Positions 7,339-15,445 of a DNA stretch of 64,000 nucleotides are shown here, piece after piece. The notes below the pieces were generated by a model. The model did not search any database. It was not told the DNA's origin and worked only from the letters and a program-made list of their open reading frames with translations. The stretch comes from Epilithonimonas xixisoli (GTDB lineage: Bacteria; Bacteroidota; Bacteroidia; Flavobacteriales; Weeksellaceae): contig NZ_SOEO01000001.1 in the NCBI RefSeq assembly GCF_004365655.1, positions 682,001 through 746,000 of the forward strand, written 5' to 3'. Both the position numbers and the translations under genes were made by a program. Each line of letters starts with the position of its first letter. The stretch's first letter is position 1.

Positions 7339-8334
7339 ATGGCTACACAACGATTTTTAGATATCCTTGAAGATATTAATAAAAATGATTCTCAATATGA
7401 AATGACTCCTAAGGAACTTTTAAATTATTTTAATTGTGAGAAAAGAACAAGTGGTAATACTTGGTATATCAATAGTTTTTTGGATAAGAATAATTTAGAA
7501 GTAATACCACATTACGAAGATGTATATTTGTACTCAACGGTTGTGCTCAAACATAAGGTAAAGGCAAGAATTCATAAAGATGATAAAAATCTAAAGAATT
7601 ATGATCCTGTCAATAGAATCAGTTTTTTACCTTCAGCTAATACTAAACCTTTGATAATAAAACGAGATGCTGATTTATCTGAAGCTATAACAGTAATGAT
7701 GATAAATGATTACTCTCAATTGCCTGTAATGAATAATGATAGAGATATTGATGGAATGTTAACATGGAAATCAATTGGCGAAGCATTAATTCATAAGCAG
7801 AATGGAAAAACGGTGAAAGACTTTATGTCCAAGAATTATGAAGTCATTGAATATGATAAACCTTTATTTGAAGCAATAAAAAAAGTGATTGAAAGTGAGG
7901 TTGTAATTATAAGAAATAATGAAAAATGTATATGTGGCATTGTAACCGCAACAGATATTAATCAGCATTATTTAAAATTGACAGAACCATTTTTATTATT
8001 AAAAGAAATTGAAAATCATATAAGAATTATTTTAGATGGTAAGTTTACCTTAGATGAACTTCGAAAATTTGCAAGCTCTCCTGATAATAACACAGATATA
8101 AATTCTATTTCAGATTTGACTTTTGGAGAATATACAAGAATAATTGAGAATCCTACAAAATGGGAAAAATTAAAACTTAAAATTGATAGAACTACTTTTG
8201 CAAAAAGATTACACGAAGTAAGAGGTATAAGAAATAATGTTATGCATTTTCACCCAGATGGTATAACTGAAAATGAAGAAAGAACTTTAAGAGACACCGC
8301 CTTATTTTTTAAAAGAATAAGCGAATTATCATAA
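7339..8334 (+). CDS. CBS-domain protein with C-terminal HEPN (Swt1-like) RNase motif
   Basis: A 331-residue protein. Residues 1-75 form an unassigned N-terminal domain. Residues about 100-210 form a pair of CBS motifs (AITVMMINDYSQLPVM, then GIVTATDINQHYL), which in other proteins bind adenine nucleotides. Residues 215-331 are helical and contain LKEIENHIR and, at 298-303, RNNVMH, an exact RNxxxH motif of HEPN ribonucleases; the arrangement resembles the Swt1-type HEPN group. This suggests a nucleotide-sensing RNase. It is the first gene of the operon, 17 bases before hsdM, directly behind the promoter. The enzymatic role is inferred from the motif; an annotation as plain CBS protein would also be fair. 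Confidence 0.75.
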   Translation: MATQRFLDILEDINKNDSQYEMTPKELLNYFNCEKRTSGNTWYINSFLDKNNLEVIPHYEDVYLYSTVVLKHKVKARIHKDDKNLKNYDPVNRISFLPSANTKPLIIKRDADLSEAITVMMINDYSQLPVMNNDRDIDGMLTWKSIGEALIHKQNGKTVKDFMSKNYEVIEYDKPLFEAIKKVIESEVVIIRNNEKCICGIVTATDINQHYLKLTEPFLLLKEIENHIRIILDGKFTLDELRKFASSPDNNTDINSISDLTFGEYTRIIENPTKWEKLKLKIDRTTFAKRLHEVRGIRNNVMHFHPDGITENEERTLRDTALFFKRISELS

Positions 8335-8351
8335 TTAATTAAAAATATTAA

Positions 8352-9860
8352 ATGGCAAAAACCGATAACAGTACTTTTGAACAAAAACTGTTTAAAGCCG
8401 CAGACAAATTGCGTAAGAATATAGATGCAGCAGAATACAAGCACGTTGTATTGGGGCTTATCTTTCTAAAATATATTTCAGAATCTTTTACCGAGTTACA
8501 CGACAAATTGAGAGCGGACGAATATTCCGATCCCGAAGATCGAGACGAATATATTGCTGCTAATATTTTCTTTGTTCCAAAAGAAGCTCGATGGAGTCAC
8601 ATCCACGCCAATGCTAAGTTGCCAAATGTAGGACAAACTATTGATGAGGCAATGGACGCCATAGAGCGTGAAAATAAAGAATTAAAAAACGTCTTGCCAC
8701 AGGTGTATGGAAAAGCCAATCTTGACAAAACATCTCTAGGCGAATTGATTGACTTGATTTCTAATACTGAGTTGCAGGCAGAAAACCAAAAGTCAAAAGA
8801 TCTTTTTGGTAGAGTCTACGAATATTTCTTAGGAGAATTTGCCAATGCTGAAGGTAAAAAAGGCGGACAGTTCTATACCCCAAAATCAATTGTTAAATTG
8901 ATGGTAGAAATGATAGAACCTTACAAAGGCAGAGTCTACGATCCGGCAAGTGGCAGTGGTGGAATGTTTGTAATGAGTGAGAAGTTTGTTACAGAACATC
9001 GTGGGAATATTCAGGATATTACTGTTTATGGGCAGGAAAGTAACCAAACAACTTGGAAGCTATCTAAAATGAACTTGGCGATACGCAACATCAACTCTAA
9101 GTTTGTAGCTTGGAATACAGAAGGAACTTTCCTGAAAGATGTACACCCAGATTTGAAAGCCGACTTTATTCTTGCCAACCCACCTTTTAACCAAAGTGAG
9201 TGGGGTGTAAATATCTTGCAGGAAGATGGTCGTTGGAAATATGGTGTACCTCCAAGCGGGAATGCCAACTACGGTTGGTTGCAACATATGCTGTATCACC
9301 TATCGCCTCGTGGCGTAATGGCAACTGTGTTATCTAACGGTTCGCTTAGCAGTAATACTTCTGGCGAAGGCGAGATTAGAAAAAACCTGATTACCAATGA
9401 TTTGGTAGAATGTATTGTAGCGCTCCCAAAGCAACTGTTTTACAACACAGGCATACCCGCTTGTATATGGATTATGCGTCGTGAGAAAACTCAACATCAC
9501 AGAGAAGTATTGTTTATTGATGCCAGTGAAATGGGCTTTATGAAAGACCGTGTGCACCGTGATTTGGCAGATGAGGATATTGACTTAATTACAGAAACTT
9601 ACCATAATTGGCGCAAAGGTGAAAATTATGAAAACAGAAAGGGCTTCTGCATGAGTGCTACGCTTGACGAAATAGAAAAGCACAGCCACGTATTGACCCC
9701 AGGGCGATATGTAGGCATTACTGATGTAGAAGATGATGGTGTTTTGTTTGCCGACAAAATGCAGGAATTAACCACTACGCTTAAGGAACAAATGGACAAA
9801 GAAGTGCAACTGAATGATGAGATTGCAAAACAGTTGGCTAAAATTGGGTTTGCATTATGA
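8352..9860 (+). CDS. hsdM: type I restriction-modification system methyltransferase subunit HsdM
   Basis: A 502-residue N6-adenine DNA methyltransferase. The N-terminal helical HsdM domain (about 8-140) is followed by the catalytic domain with the S-adenosylmethionine-binding motif DPASGSGGMF (197-206) and the catalytic NPPF motif (276-279). Length and motif order are normal for HsdM. It methylates the target chosen by HsdS, and with HsdS alone forms the protective methylase. The last codons overlap hsdS by four bases (ATGA), so the two are translationally coupled. All key residues are present. Confidence 0.96.
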   Translation: MAKTDNSTFEQKLFKAADKLRKNIDAAEYKHVVLGLIFLKYISESFTELHDKLRADEYSDPEDRDEYIAANIFFVPKEARWSHIHANAKLPNVGQTIDEAMDAIERENKELKNVLPQVYGKANLDKTSLGELIDLISNTELQAENQKSKDLFGRVYEYFLGEFANAEGKKGGQFYTPKSIVKLMVEMIEPYKGRVYDPASGSGGMFVMSEKFVTEHRGNIQDITVYGQESNQTTWKLSKMNLAIRNINSKFVAWNTEGTFLKDVHPDLKADFILANPPFNQSEWGVNILQEDGRWKYGVPPSGNANYGWLQHMLYHLSPRGVMATVLSNGSLSSNTSGEGEIRKNLITNDLVECIVALPKQLFYNTGIPACIWIMRREKTQHHREVLFIDASEMGFMKDRVHRDLADEDIDLITETYHNWRKGENYENRKGFCMSATLDEIEKHSHVLTPGRYVGITDVEDDGVLFADKMQELTTTLKEQMDKEVQLNDEIAKQLAKIGFAL

Positions 9861-11053
9861 TGGAAGTGAAAAAGATACCGGAAGGTTGGATAGAGACTAC
9901 TTTAGGTAATGTAATTAATATTTCAAGTGGAAAATCAAGACCTAAGAAACAAGGTTTGTTTCCTGTATATGGAGGAAATGGTATTTTAGATTATGCCGAT
10001 AGTTACAATTATGAAAATGCAACAGTAATTGTTGGTAGAGTTGGTGCTTATTGTGGGTGTGTTTATTATGAAGAGAATAAATTTTGGCTTTCAGATAATG
10101 CGTTAGGAATAAAATCAAATGAAAATTCTGAAATTAGATTTCTTTATTATTTTTTATTAAATGAAAATTTAAATAGAATTGCTATTGGAGGAGCGCAACC
10201 ACTGTTAACACAAGGGCTTTTAAATCAAATTGAAATAATAGTTCCTTCTGATATAAAAGAACAAAAATCCATCGCCCAAATCCTTACTTCTTTTGATGAT
10301 AAAATAGAATTGCTACAAGCACAAAACAAAACTCTTGAAGCTTTGGCGCAAACGGTTTTTAAAGAATGGTTTGGGAAATATCAGGTTGGGGATGAGTTGC
10401 CTGAAGGGTGGAAAACTGCAAAGATAAATGATTTTATAGAAATTTCATTAGGAGGAGACTACGGCAAGGAAGATATTGAGGATGAATTTGACCAAAAAAC
10501 ACTTTGTTTAAGAGGAACCGATTTACCAGATATGAAAATGGGAACTCCTGAAAAAGCACCTATCAGATTTTTAAAAAAATCAAAATTGGAAAAATGCAAG
10601 CTTATCAATGGAGATATTGTAATAGAAATTAGTGGCGGAACAGAAAATCAATCTACAGGCAGAGTAATGTATATCAACGATATCATTATTCAAAACTCAA
10701 AATTACCAATGACTTGTGTCAATTTTTGCAGAATAATTAGACCAAGTAAGATTGAATATACTTATTTTTTGTATTCTCTTTTTGACAATTTATACAATAG
10801 AAGAATTTTCTTTAATTGGGAAAATGGTACTACAGGTATAAAAAATCTAAATCTTAATGCGTTTCTTAATGGTTTCGAATTAATTATTCCTGCAGATAAA
10901 AATAAAATCATAAAATTTGATGAGTTGGTTAAAAGTAAATTTGTTAAAATACAAACTAATAACATTCAGATACAAACCCTCACAAAAACCCGTGATGAAT
11001 TATTGCCAAAACTGATGAGTGGTGAGATAAGACTTGAAGAATTTAAAAACTAA
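9857..11053 (+). CDS. hsdS: type I restriction-modification system specificity subunit HsdS
   Basis: A 398-residue specificity subunit. Two target recognition domains (about 5-130 and 185-350) alternate with two conserved coiled-coil spacers: one around residues 137-178 (QKSIAQILTSFDDKIELL) and a C-terminal one (TRDELLPKLMSGEIRLEEF). Each recognition domain reads one half of a bipartite target. The ATG at 9857 lies within the hsdM stop. No inverted repeats or second hsdS are seen that would point to specificity switching. Product assignment is firm; the target sequence cannot be predicted. Confidence 0.95.
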   Translation: MMEVKKIPEGWIETTLGNVINISSGKSRPKKQGLFPVYGGNGILDYADSYNYENATVIVGRVGAYCGCVYYEENKFWLSDNALGIKSNENSEIRFLYYFLLNENLNRIAIGGAQPLLTQGLLNQIEIIVPSDIKEQKSIAQILTSFDDKIELLQAQNKTLEALAQTVFKEWFGKYQVGDELPEGWKTAKINDFIEISLGGDYGKEDIEDEFDQKTLCLRGTDLPDMKMGTPEKAPIRFLKKSKLEKCKLINGDIVIEISGGTENQSTGRVMYINDIIIQNSKLPMTCVNFCRIIRPSKIEYTYFLYSLFDNLYNRRIFFNWENGTTGIKNLNLNAFLNGFELIIPADKNKIIKFDELVKSKFVKIQTNNIQIQTLTKTRDELLPKLMSGEIRLEEFKN

Positions 11054-11056
11054 AGT

Positions 11057-12058
11057 ATGAAAGAGAAAGTAATCTTTGATACAAACACAATTAGAAATAC
11101 TGATATTAATAACTTTTTTGGAGGCAGAAAAGAGTTAGAGCAATTTGAAAATGATGCAGATATCATTGTTCCATACACAGTGATAGAAGAAATAAAAAGA
11201 CAGAAAAAAGTAATTTTAAAAAGTAAAAAAGATAGTTTCTTATCTAATCCGCTTCATAGGATTATGGGAATAGATGAAGACAATACGAAAGCCTTTGATG
11301 TAGAAGCCTATATTAAAAAATTAGAAGATGATGAAACAATAGTATTTGAAGTTATAGATTTAAAGGCTAATGATGTTTTACCACAAATAAAAGAATTAGC
11401 ATTGCTAAAAAAACCACCATTTGTAGAAGCTGATGATAGTGATAAAGGTTTTAAAGATGCATTGATTTATTTTTCAGTATTAGAATATGTTCAAGAAATA
11501 CCAAATAAATATGTATTTGTTTGTACAAAGGATAACTTATTAAAAAGAGCATTTCTAGCGCACTCAAATATTGTTGTTGTTGAATCTTACACAGAATTTA
11601 AAGAGCATAGTGTTTCGCAGTTTTTTGACGATTACTTTATTCAAAAAGTAAATGCAGAACTTGGAGTTGAAATATCTAAAGAAAATATTAAAGAATATTG
11701 GTACAACATTAACGACAACAAAGTAGTACTTGTTGGATTAGAGGAACAAGAGTATGTCATAGAAACGGATTCGGGAGAAATTATCAGCACTTGTAATCGC
11801 AGTCAATTTCAAATTAACACTCTTATCAACTCTTCGAGTTTTAGGATGACACATCGGAGTATAAATGAACTTGAAAATTACACACATTTTTTGTCTAATG
11901 ATGAAGTCAAAATAATTCTTGAGGCATCGTATAGTAACCAAGAAATTAGACTAATAATAAATGATAGTGATGTAAAAGAATTTTTAGCTAGTTTGTATAA
12001 TACAAATATGATTGAGGATAATGATGCAAAAAACTTTTTGAAAGAAATATTCGAGTAG
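11057..12058 (+). CDS. PIN-domain protein, putative ribonuclease
   Basis: A 333-residue protein. Its first ~185 residues are a PIN-like nuclease domain, with the metal-binding acidic residues visible as D8 (IFDTNTIRN), E44, D134 (GFKDALIYF) and D159 (CTKDN). This fits the large PIN group (DUF4935-type) rather than small VapC toxins. The C-terminal ~150 residues are unassigned and could be sensor or partner-binding. It starts 3 bases after the hsdS stop, so it is translated with the restriction-modification genes, and no antitoxin gene sits next to it. A role as an RNase effector in defence is inferred from context. Confidence 0.75.
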   Translation: MKEKVIFDTNTIRNTDINNFFGGRKELEQFENDADIIVPYTVIEEIKRQKKVILKSKKDSFLSNPLHRIMGIDEDNTKAFDVEAYIKKLEDDETIVFEVIDLKANDVLPQIKELALLKKPPFVEADDSDKGFKDALIYFSVLEYVQEIPNKYVFVCTKDNLLKRAFLAHSNIVVVESYTEFKEHSVSQFFDDYFIQKVNAELGVEISKENIKEYWYNINDNKVVLVGLEEQEYVIETDSGEIISTCNRSQFQINTLINSSSFRMTHRSINELENYTHFLSNDEVKIILEASYSNQEIRLIINDSDVKEFLASLYNTNMIEDNDAKNFLKEIFE

Positions 12059-12091
12059 TGGAAAATTAACAAGTAAGAAATAAAGGTGACT

Positions 12092-12682
12092 ATGAGAAAA
12101 ATCGGATTGTTTTTTTTATCAATGTGGTTGTTTTTTGCATTAACAATAATCATAACTGGTCATATACCGCTTTACTATAAAAGTGATTGGGCATTTATTG
12201 GTTGGGAGGAATTACTATGCAAAAACATTATACCATTACTTTGTCTGGCAGGTATTCTAATTGGTATTTATTCCTATTTTGATTTTAGATTTTCTTTAAA
12301 AGACGCAACTAATATGCCTTTTACCATAAAGAAAATTGAAGGTATTAATTATGAGCATCTCACATTTCTAACAACTTATATTGTTCCTTTAGTCTGCTTT
12401 AATTTTGATAACACAAGGTATCAAATTGTTCTTTTGTTTTTATTAATTGTCATTTGTGCAATATACGTGAAGACAGATCTTTTCTATGCCAACCCAACCC
12501 TAGCATTGTTAGGATTCAAAATTTATAAGATAGATGGAAATTTTGAAGATGGCGCAAGAGAAGGAATAATATTAATCAGTAAAGAAAACTTATCAAAGGA
12601 TATACGATGTGATTATATAAAACTTGACGAAAGAATATATTATGCTAAAATAAAACAAAATGACCAGAACACAACTAATTAA
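12092..12682 (+). CDS. kwaA: Kiwa anti-phage protein KwaA, membrane subunit
   Basis: A 196-residue membrane protein with four predicted helices (about 4-25, 42-60, 88-103 and 108-127) and a cytoplasmic tail that starts KTDLFYANPTLALLGFKIYK, as in KwaA proteins. A GTG six bases upstream is possible, but the ATG at 12092 has AAGG at a suitable distance and begins with the expected MRKIGLFFL. In Kiwa, KwaA forms a membrane complex that senses phage attack and recruits KwaB. The identification rests mainly on the adjoining kwaB, whose start lies 23 bases inside this gene, together with size and topology. Confidence 0.78.
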   Translation: MRKIGLFFLSMWLFFALTIIITGHIPLYYKSDWAFIGWEELLCKNIIPLLCLAGILIGIYSYFDFRFSLKDATNMPFTIKKIEGINYEHLTFLTTYIVPLVCFNFDNTRYQIVLLFLLIVICAIYVKTDLFYANPTLALLGFKIYKIDGNFEDGAREGIILISKENLSKDIRCDYIKLDERIYYAKIKQNDQNTTN

Positions 12683-13637
12683 CTCTTTAAACACTGTATT
12701 AAACCAGGGCAATCAACTTTCTACTGTTGTATTTGCTGTGATGAAAGAATCATTTGAAATTAAAAAATTAAACATTGATAATAATGAAATCTCTACCATT
12801 CAAGAAATGTTCCTCCGAAGTATAAGAGAAAAAATTATTAATGTTGAAGAGCAAACAATCATAAAAGTTTCAGAAGCTGACAATAGAGCAAATACTGTTT
12901 TTCATTATGATCTTGATTTACCTACAGGATTGGACTTCTACAGCTCACCACTAACCGATGGTATTGCTAATTTTTCTTTTGCAAATGATGATTTGGGAAA
13001 AATAGATTCATTAATTATAAAGATTGGTACAGAAACAAATCAAATCAAAATTTTCAAAAAACTGTCACCTGTTGAGGTATTAGGTAGAGGTGGTTTTTTA
13101 CTTAGAAAAGCCCGTACTCAACTAGAAAGATTCACTGAGAAAATTTTAAATCTGACACCAAGTTTTAATGCTGTTTTTGTTGGGGATACGTATATTTTTC
13201 TTGATCTGAAACTTTTGGAAAACAGCTACGGTTTTCACGATGTTATTGTGAGGGAAGCTAATAATAGTGTTCAACTTATACAAGCATTACAGATTTTAAC
13301 TACAACAGAAGGAATCGTAGAGCTATTGGGAAAAACTAGCTTCGCCAGAAAAGTAGTTAAAATAAAGAATTCACCAGTAATTCTTAAACAAATACCTAAC
13401 GCTCAAATTATTACCTTTACCCAACGTCATCCATCATTAGCTAATAAGATGAGGTATAGTGATGATGGCACACAAATAATTTTACATACTAAAAAATCGA
13501 GAGAACTTTTTATAAAGATGCTTGATGATGCTTATTTGACATCAGAGCTTACAGAGCAATACTACGAAAGTTCTGCTAAAGATGTCGTAGAAGGAGAAGA
13601 AGATGCAAGTAATAATCAAGAAGAAACTCAGAATTAA
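12660..13637 (+). CDS. kwaB: Kiwa anti-phage protein KwaB (DUF4868)
   Basis: A 325-residue soluble protein of the DUF4868 family, the cytoplasmic partner of Kiwa. The family region covers about residues 85-305 and includes VEVLGRGGFLLRKARTQLE and a conserved region around FVGDTYIFLDLKLLE; the last 25 residues are acidic and probably disordered. KwaB is reported to bind DNA and act with membrane-bound KwaA during phage infection. The ATG at 12660 overlaps kwaA by 23 bases, so the two are coupled. It is followed after 17 bases by the DUF262 restriction gene. Confidence 0.8.
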   Translation: MTRTQLINSLNTVLNQGNQLSTVVFAVMKESFEIKKLNIDNNEISTIQEMFLRSIREKIINVEEQTIIKVSEADNRANTVFHYDLDLPTGLDFYSSPLTDGIANFSFANDDLGKIDSLIIKIGTETNQIKIFKKLSPVEVLGRGGFLLRKARTQLERFTEKILNLTPSFNAVFVGDTYIFLDLKLLENSYGFHDVIVREANNSVQLIQALQILTTTEGIVELLGKTSFARKVVKIKNSPVILKQIPNAQIITFTQRHPSLANKMRYSDDGTQIILHTKKSRELFIKMLDDAYLTSELTEQYYESSAKDVVEGEEDASNNQEETQN

Positions 13638-13654
13638 TAATCATAAAAACTAAT

Positions 13655-15442
13655 ATGGCAATAGAAGTAACAGGTAAGCAAATAGCAAGCGATAAAATAA
13701 CAATAAAAGATGTTTTTGGTGAGGATATGTGGTTTACAATACCAGATTATCAAAGACCTTACGTTTGGGGAGAAGATCAGATAAGTACATTATTGGATGA
13801 TGTTTCACACGCTGCTGTTAATACTCCTGAAAGTCAATACTTTTTAGGTTCTTTGGTTCTACACTGCCAGCCAAAGTCATTAAATGGTACTGTTTATCAG
13901 GAAAACAGTGTTTTGGACGGGCAACAAAGACTGACTACTTTGTATATTCTGCAAGCAGTTATCAGAGATATTACAACGGTTGAAAAAAGAAAAAAAACTT
14001 GTGCTGAAGCTATTTTTCAAGAAGGAGATCCTGATGATGGAATCCCAGAACGCTTGAGAATTGAGTTTGCTATCCGTAAAGAAGTTGAAGTTTTTATAAA
14101 CAACTACATCAAAAAAAATGGTGGAACACAACAGTCTAATGAATTACAAGCGTTGGCGAGTAATTCTGATAATGTTTCTATCAGAAATATGGCAAATGCT
14201 ATCCTTATTATTTCGAAATGGTTTGCTAATGATGATAATTTGGATATTGATACTTTGTTTCCCTATCTGCGTCAATATGTCATCTTAGTATATGTTGCAA
14301 GTAGTGAATTGGAAGATGCTTTTCGTCTATTTACAGTTTTAAATGATAGAGGAATTAAATTAAGAAACAGTGACATTTTAAAGGCGCAAAATCTTAAAGA
14401 AGTTAGCACAGAACAAAAGCAAAGTGAATATGCAAAATATTGGGAAGAGCTTGAAGGCGAATTAGGAGAGGATTTTGACTTGTTTCTTTCCTATATCAGA
14501 ACAATATTAGTAAAAGAAAAAGCAAGACATAATCTTTTAAAAGAATTTGAAGATAATATTTATAATCCTACCAAATTTAATTACAGTACTAAAAAACAAG
14601 AAAGTGCGACTCCACTTCTAAAAAAGGGTGATGAAACTTTTGATTTGATTAAAGCCTATAAAGTTCACTACGATTCAGTCTTTAGCGGGAATAATTATCA
14701 CATCAACAACAATTGGGCTTTTGATAATCTGATAAGTGTGTTGAATGATACTGCATTATCCGATATTTGGATTCCACCATTATTGGTTTATCGCCATCAT
14801 TTTGGAGATTATAAAATCTTTGATTTTTTAAAATTATTAGACAACAAGTTTTCTGGTGATTGGATTGGAAGAGAAACACCCACTACAAGAATTGAAGCAA
14901 TGAATACAATAATTAAAAAAATTGAAGAGTATTCAAAAAAAGAAGAACTAAGTAAAGATCAAAAATTGATTCAATTGTTTTCAGACAATGCTTTCATATT
15001 TAATTCTGCATTCTTCTTGTCAGACTTAGATGAAAGTTCAATCTATGGACGAAGATTTGCCCGTTACAAATTAAGAAAAGTTGACTTTTTATTAGATGCT
15101 CCATTATATTCAGAAAAACGCAATTCCTATAATGAAATGACTGTTGAGCATATTCTTCCACAAAATCCGCAAGAAGGAAGCCAATGGACAAAAGACTTTG
15201 CACAAGAGGAAAGAGAAGAATGGACACATAAATTAGGTAATTTGGTTCTTATCAGCCGTAGAAAAAATTCAGGACAAGGTAGATTAGATTTTACGGATAA
15301 AAAAATAAAGTATTTTACATCCAGCATAGAGTCTTTCCCTAATTCATTAAGAATAATGCTGAAACCGCAATGGACAATGACTGAGTTGAAAGCTAATCAT
15401 AACGATTTGATTGATAAAATTAAATTACACTATAATATATAA
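13655..15442 (+). CDS. single-chain GmrSD-like type IV restriction enzyme (DUF262-DUF1524)
   Basis: A 595-residue protein joining both halves of GmrSD. The N-terminal DUF262 domain shows DYQRPYVWGEDQ (31-42) and DGQQRLT (88-94), the NTP-binding/ParB-like motifs of GmrS. The C-terminal DUF1524 domain shows VEHILPQ near residue 497 and LGNLVLISRRKN near 530, the His-Me/HNH nuclease part of GmrD. Such enzymes cut phage DNA carrying modified, for example glucosylated, cytosines, which type I enzymes cannot cut. It ends 3 bases before hsdR. The substrate is inferred from the family. Confidence 0.85.
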   Translation: MAIEVTGKQIASDKITIKDVFGEDMWFTIPDYQRPYVWGEDQISTLLDDVSHAAVNTPESQYFLGSLVLHCQPKSLNGTVYQENSVLDGQQRLTTLYILQAVIRDITTVEKRKKTCAEAIFQEGDPDDGIPERLRIEFAIRKEVEVFINNYIKKNGGTQQSNELQALASNSDNVSIRNMANAILIISKWFANDDNLDIDTLFPYLRQYVILVYVASSELEDAFRLFTVLNDRGIKLRNSDILKAQNLKEVSTEQKQSEYAKYWEELEGELGEDFDLFLSYIRTILVKEKARHNLLKEFEDNIYNPTKFNYSTKKQESATPLLKKGDETFDLIKAYKVHYDSVFSGNNYHINNNWAFDNLISVLNDTALSDIWIPPLLVYRHHFGDYKIFDFLKLLDNKFSGDWIGRETPTTRIEAMNTIIKKIEEYSKKEELSKDQKLIQLFSDNAFIFNSAFFLSDLDESSIYGRRFARYKLRKVDFLLDAPLYSEKRNSYNEMTVEHILPQNPQEGSQWTKDFAQEEREEWTHKLGNLVLISRRKNSGQGRLDFTDKKIKYFTSSIESFPNSLRIMLKPQWTMTELKANHNDLIDKIKLHYNI

Positions 15443-15445
15443 AGT

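Noticed and set aside
9857-11053. Possible phase-variable hsdS
   Set aside because: No second hsdS, recombinase gene or inverted repeat was found near it, and no long homopolymer or short tandem repeat in the gene.
12086-12091. GTG start for KwaA at 12086
   Set aside because: The ATG at 12092 has AAGG at a normal distance and begins the typical hydrophobic N-terminus.
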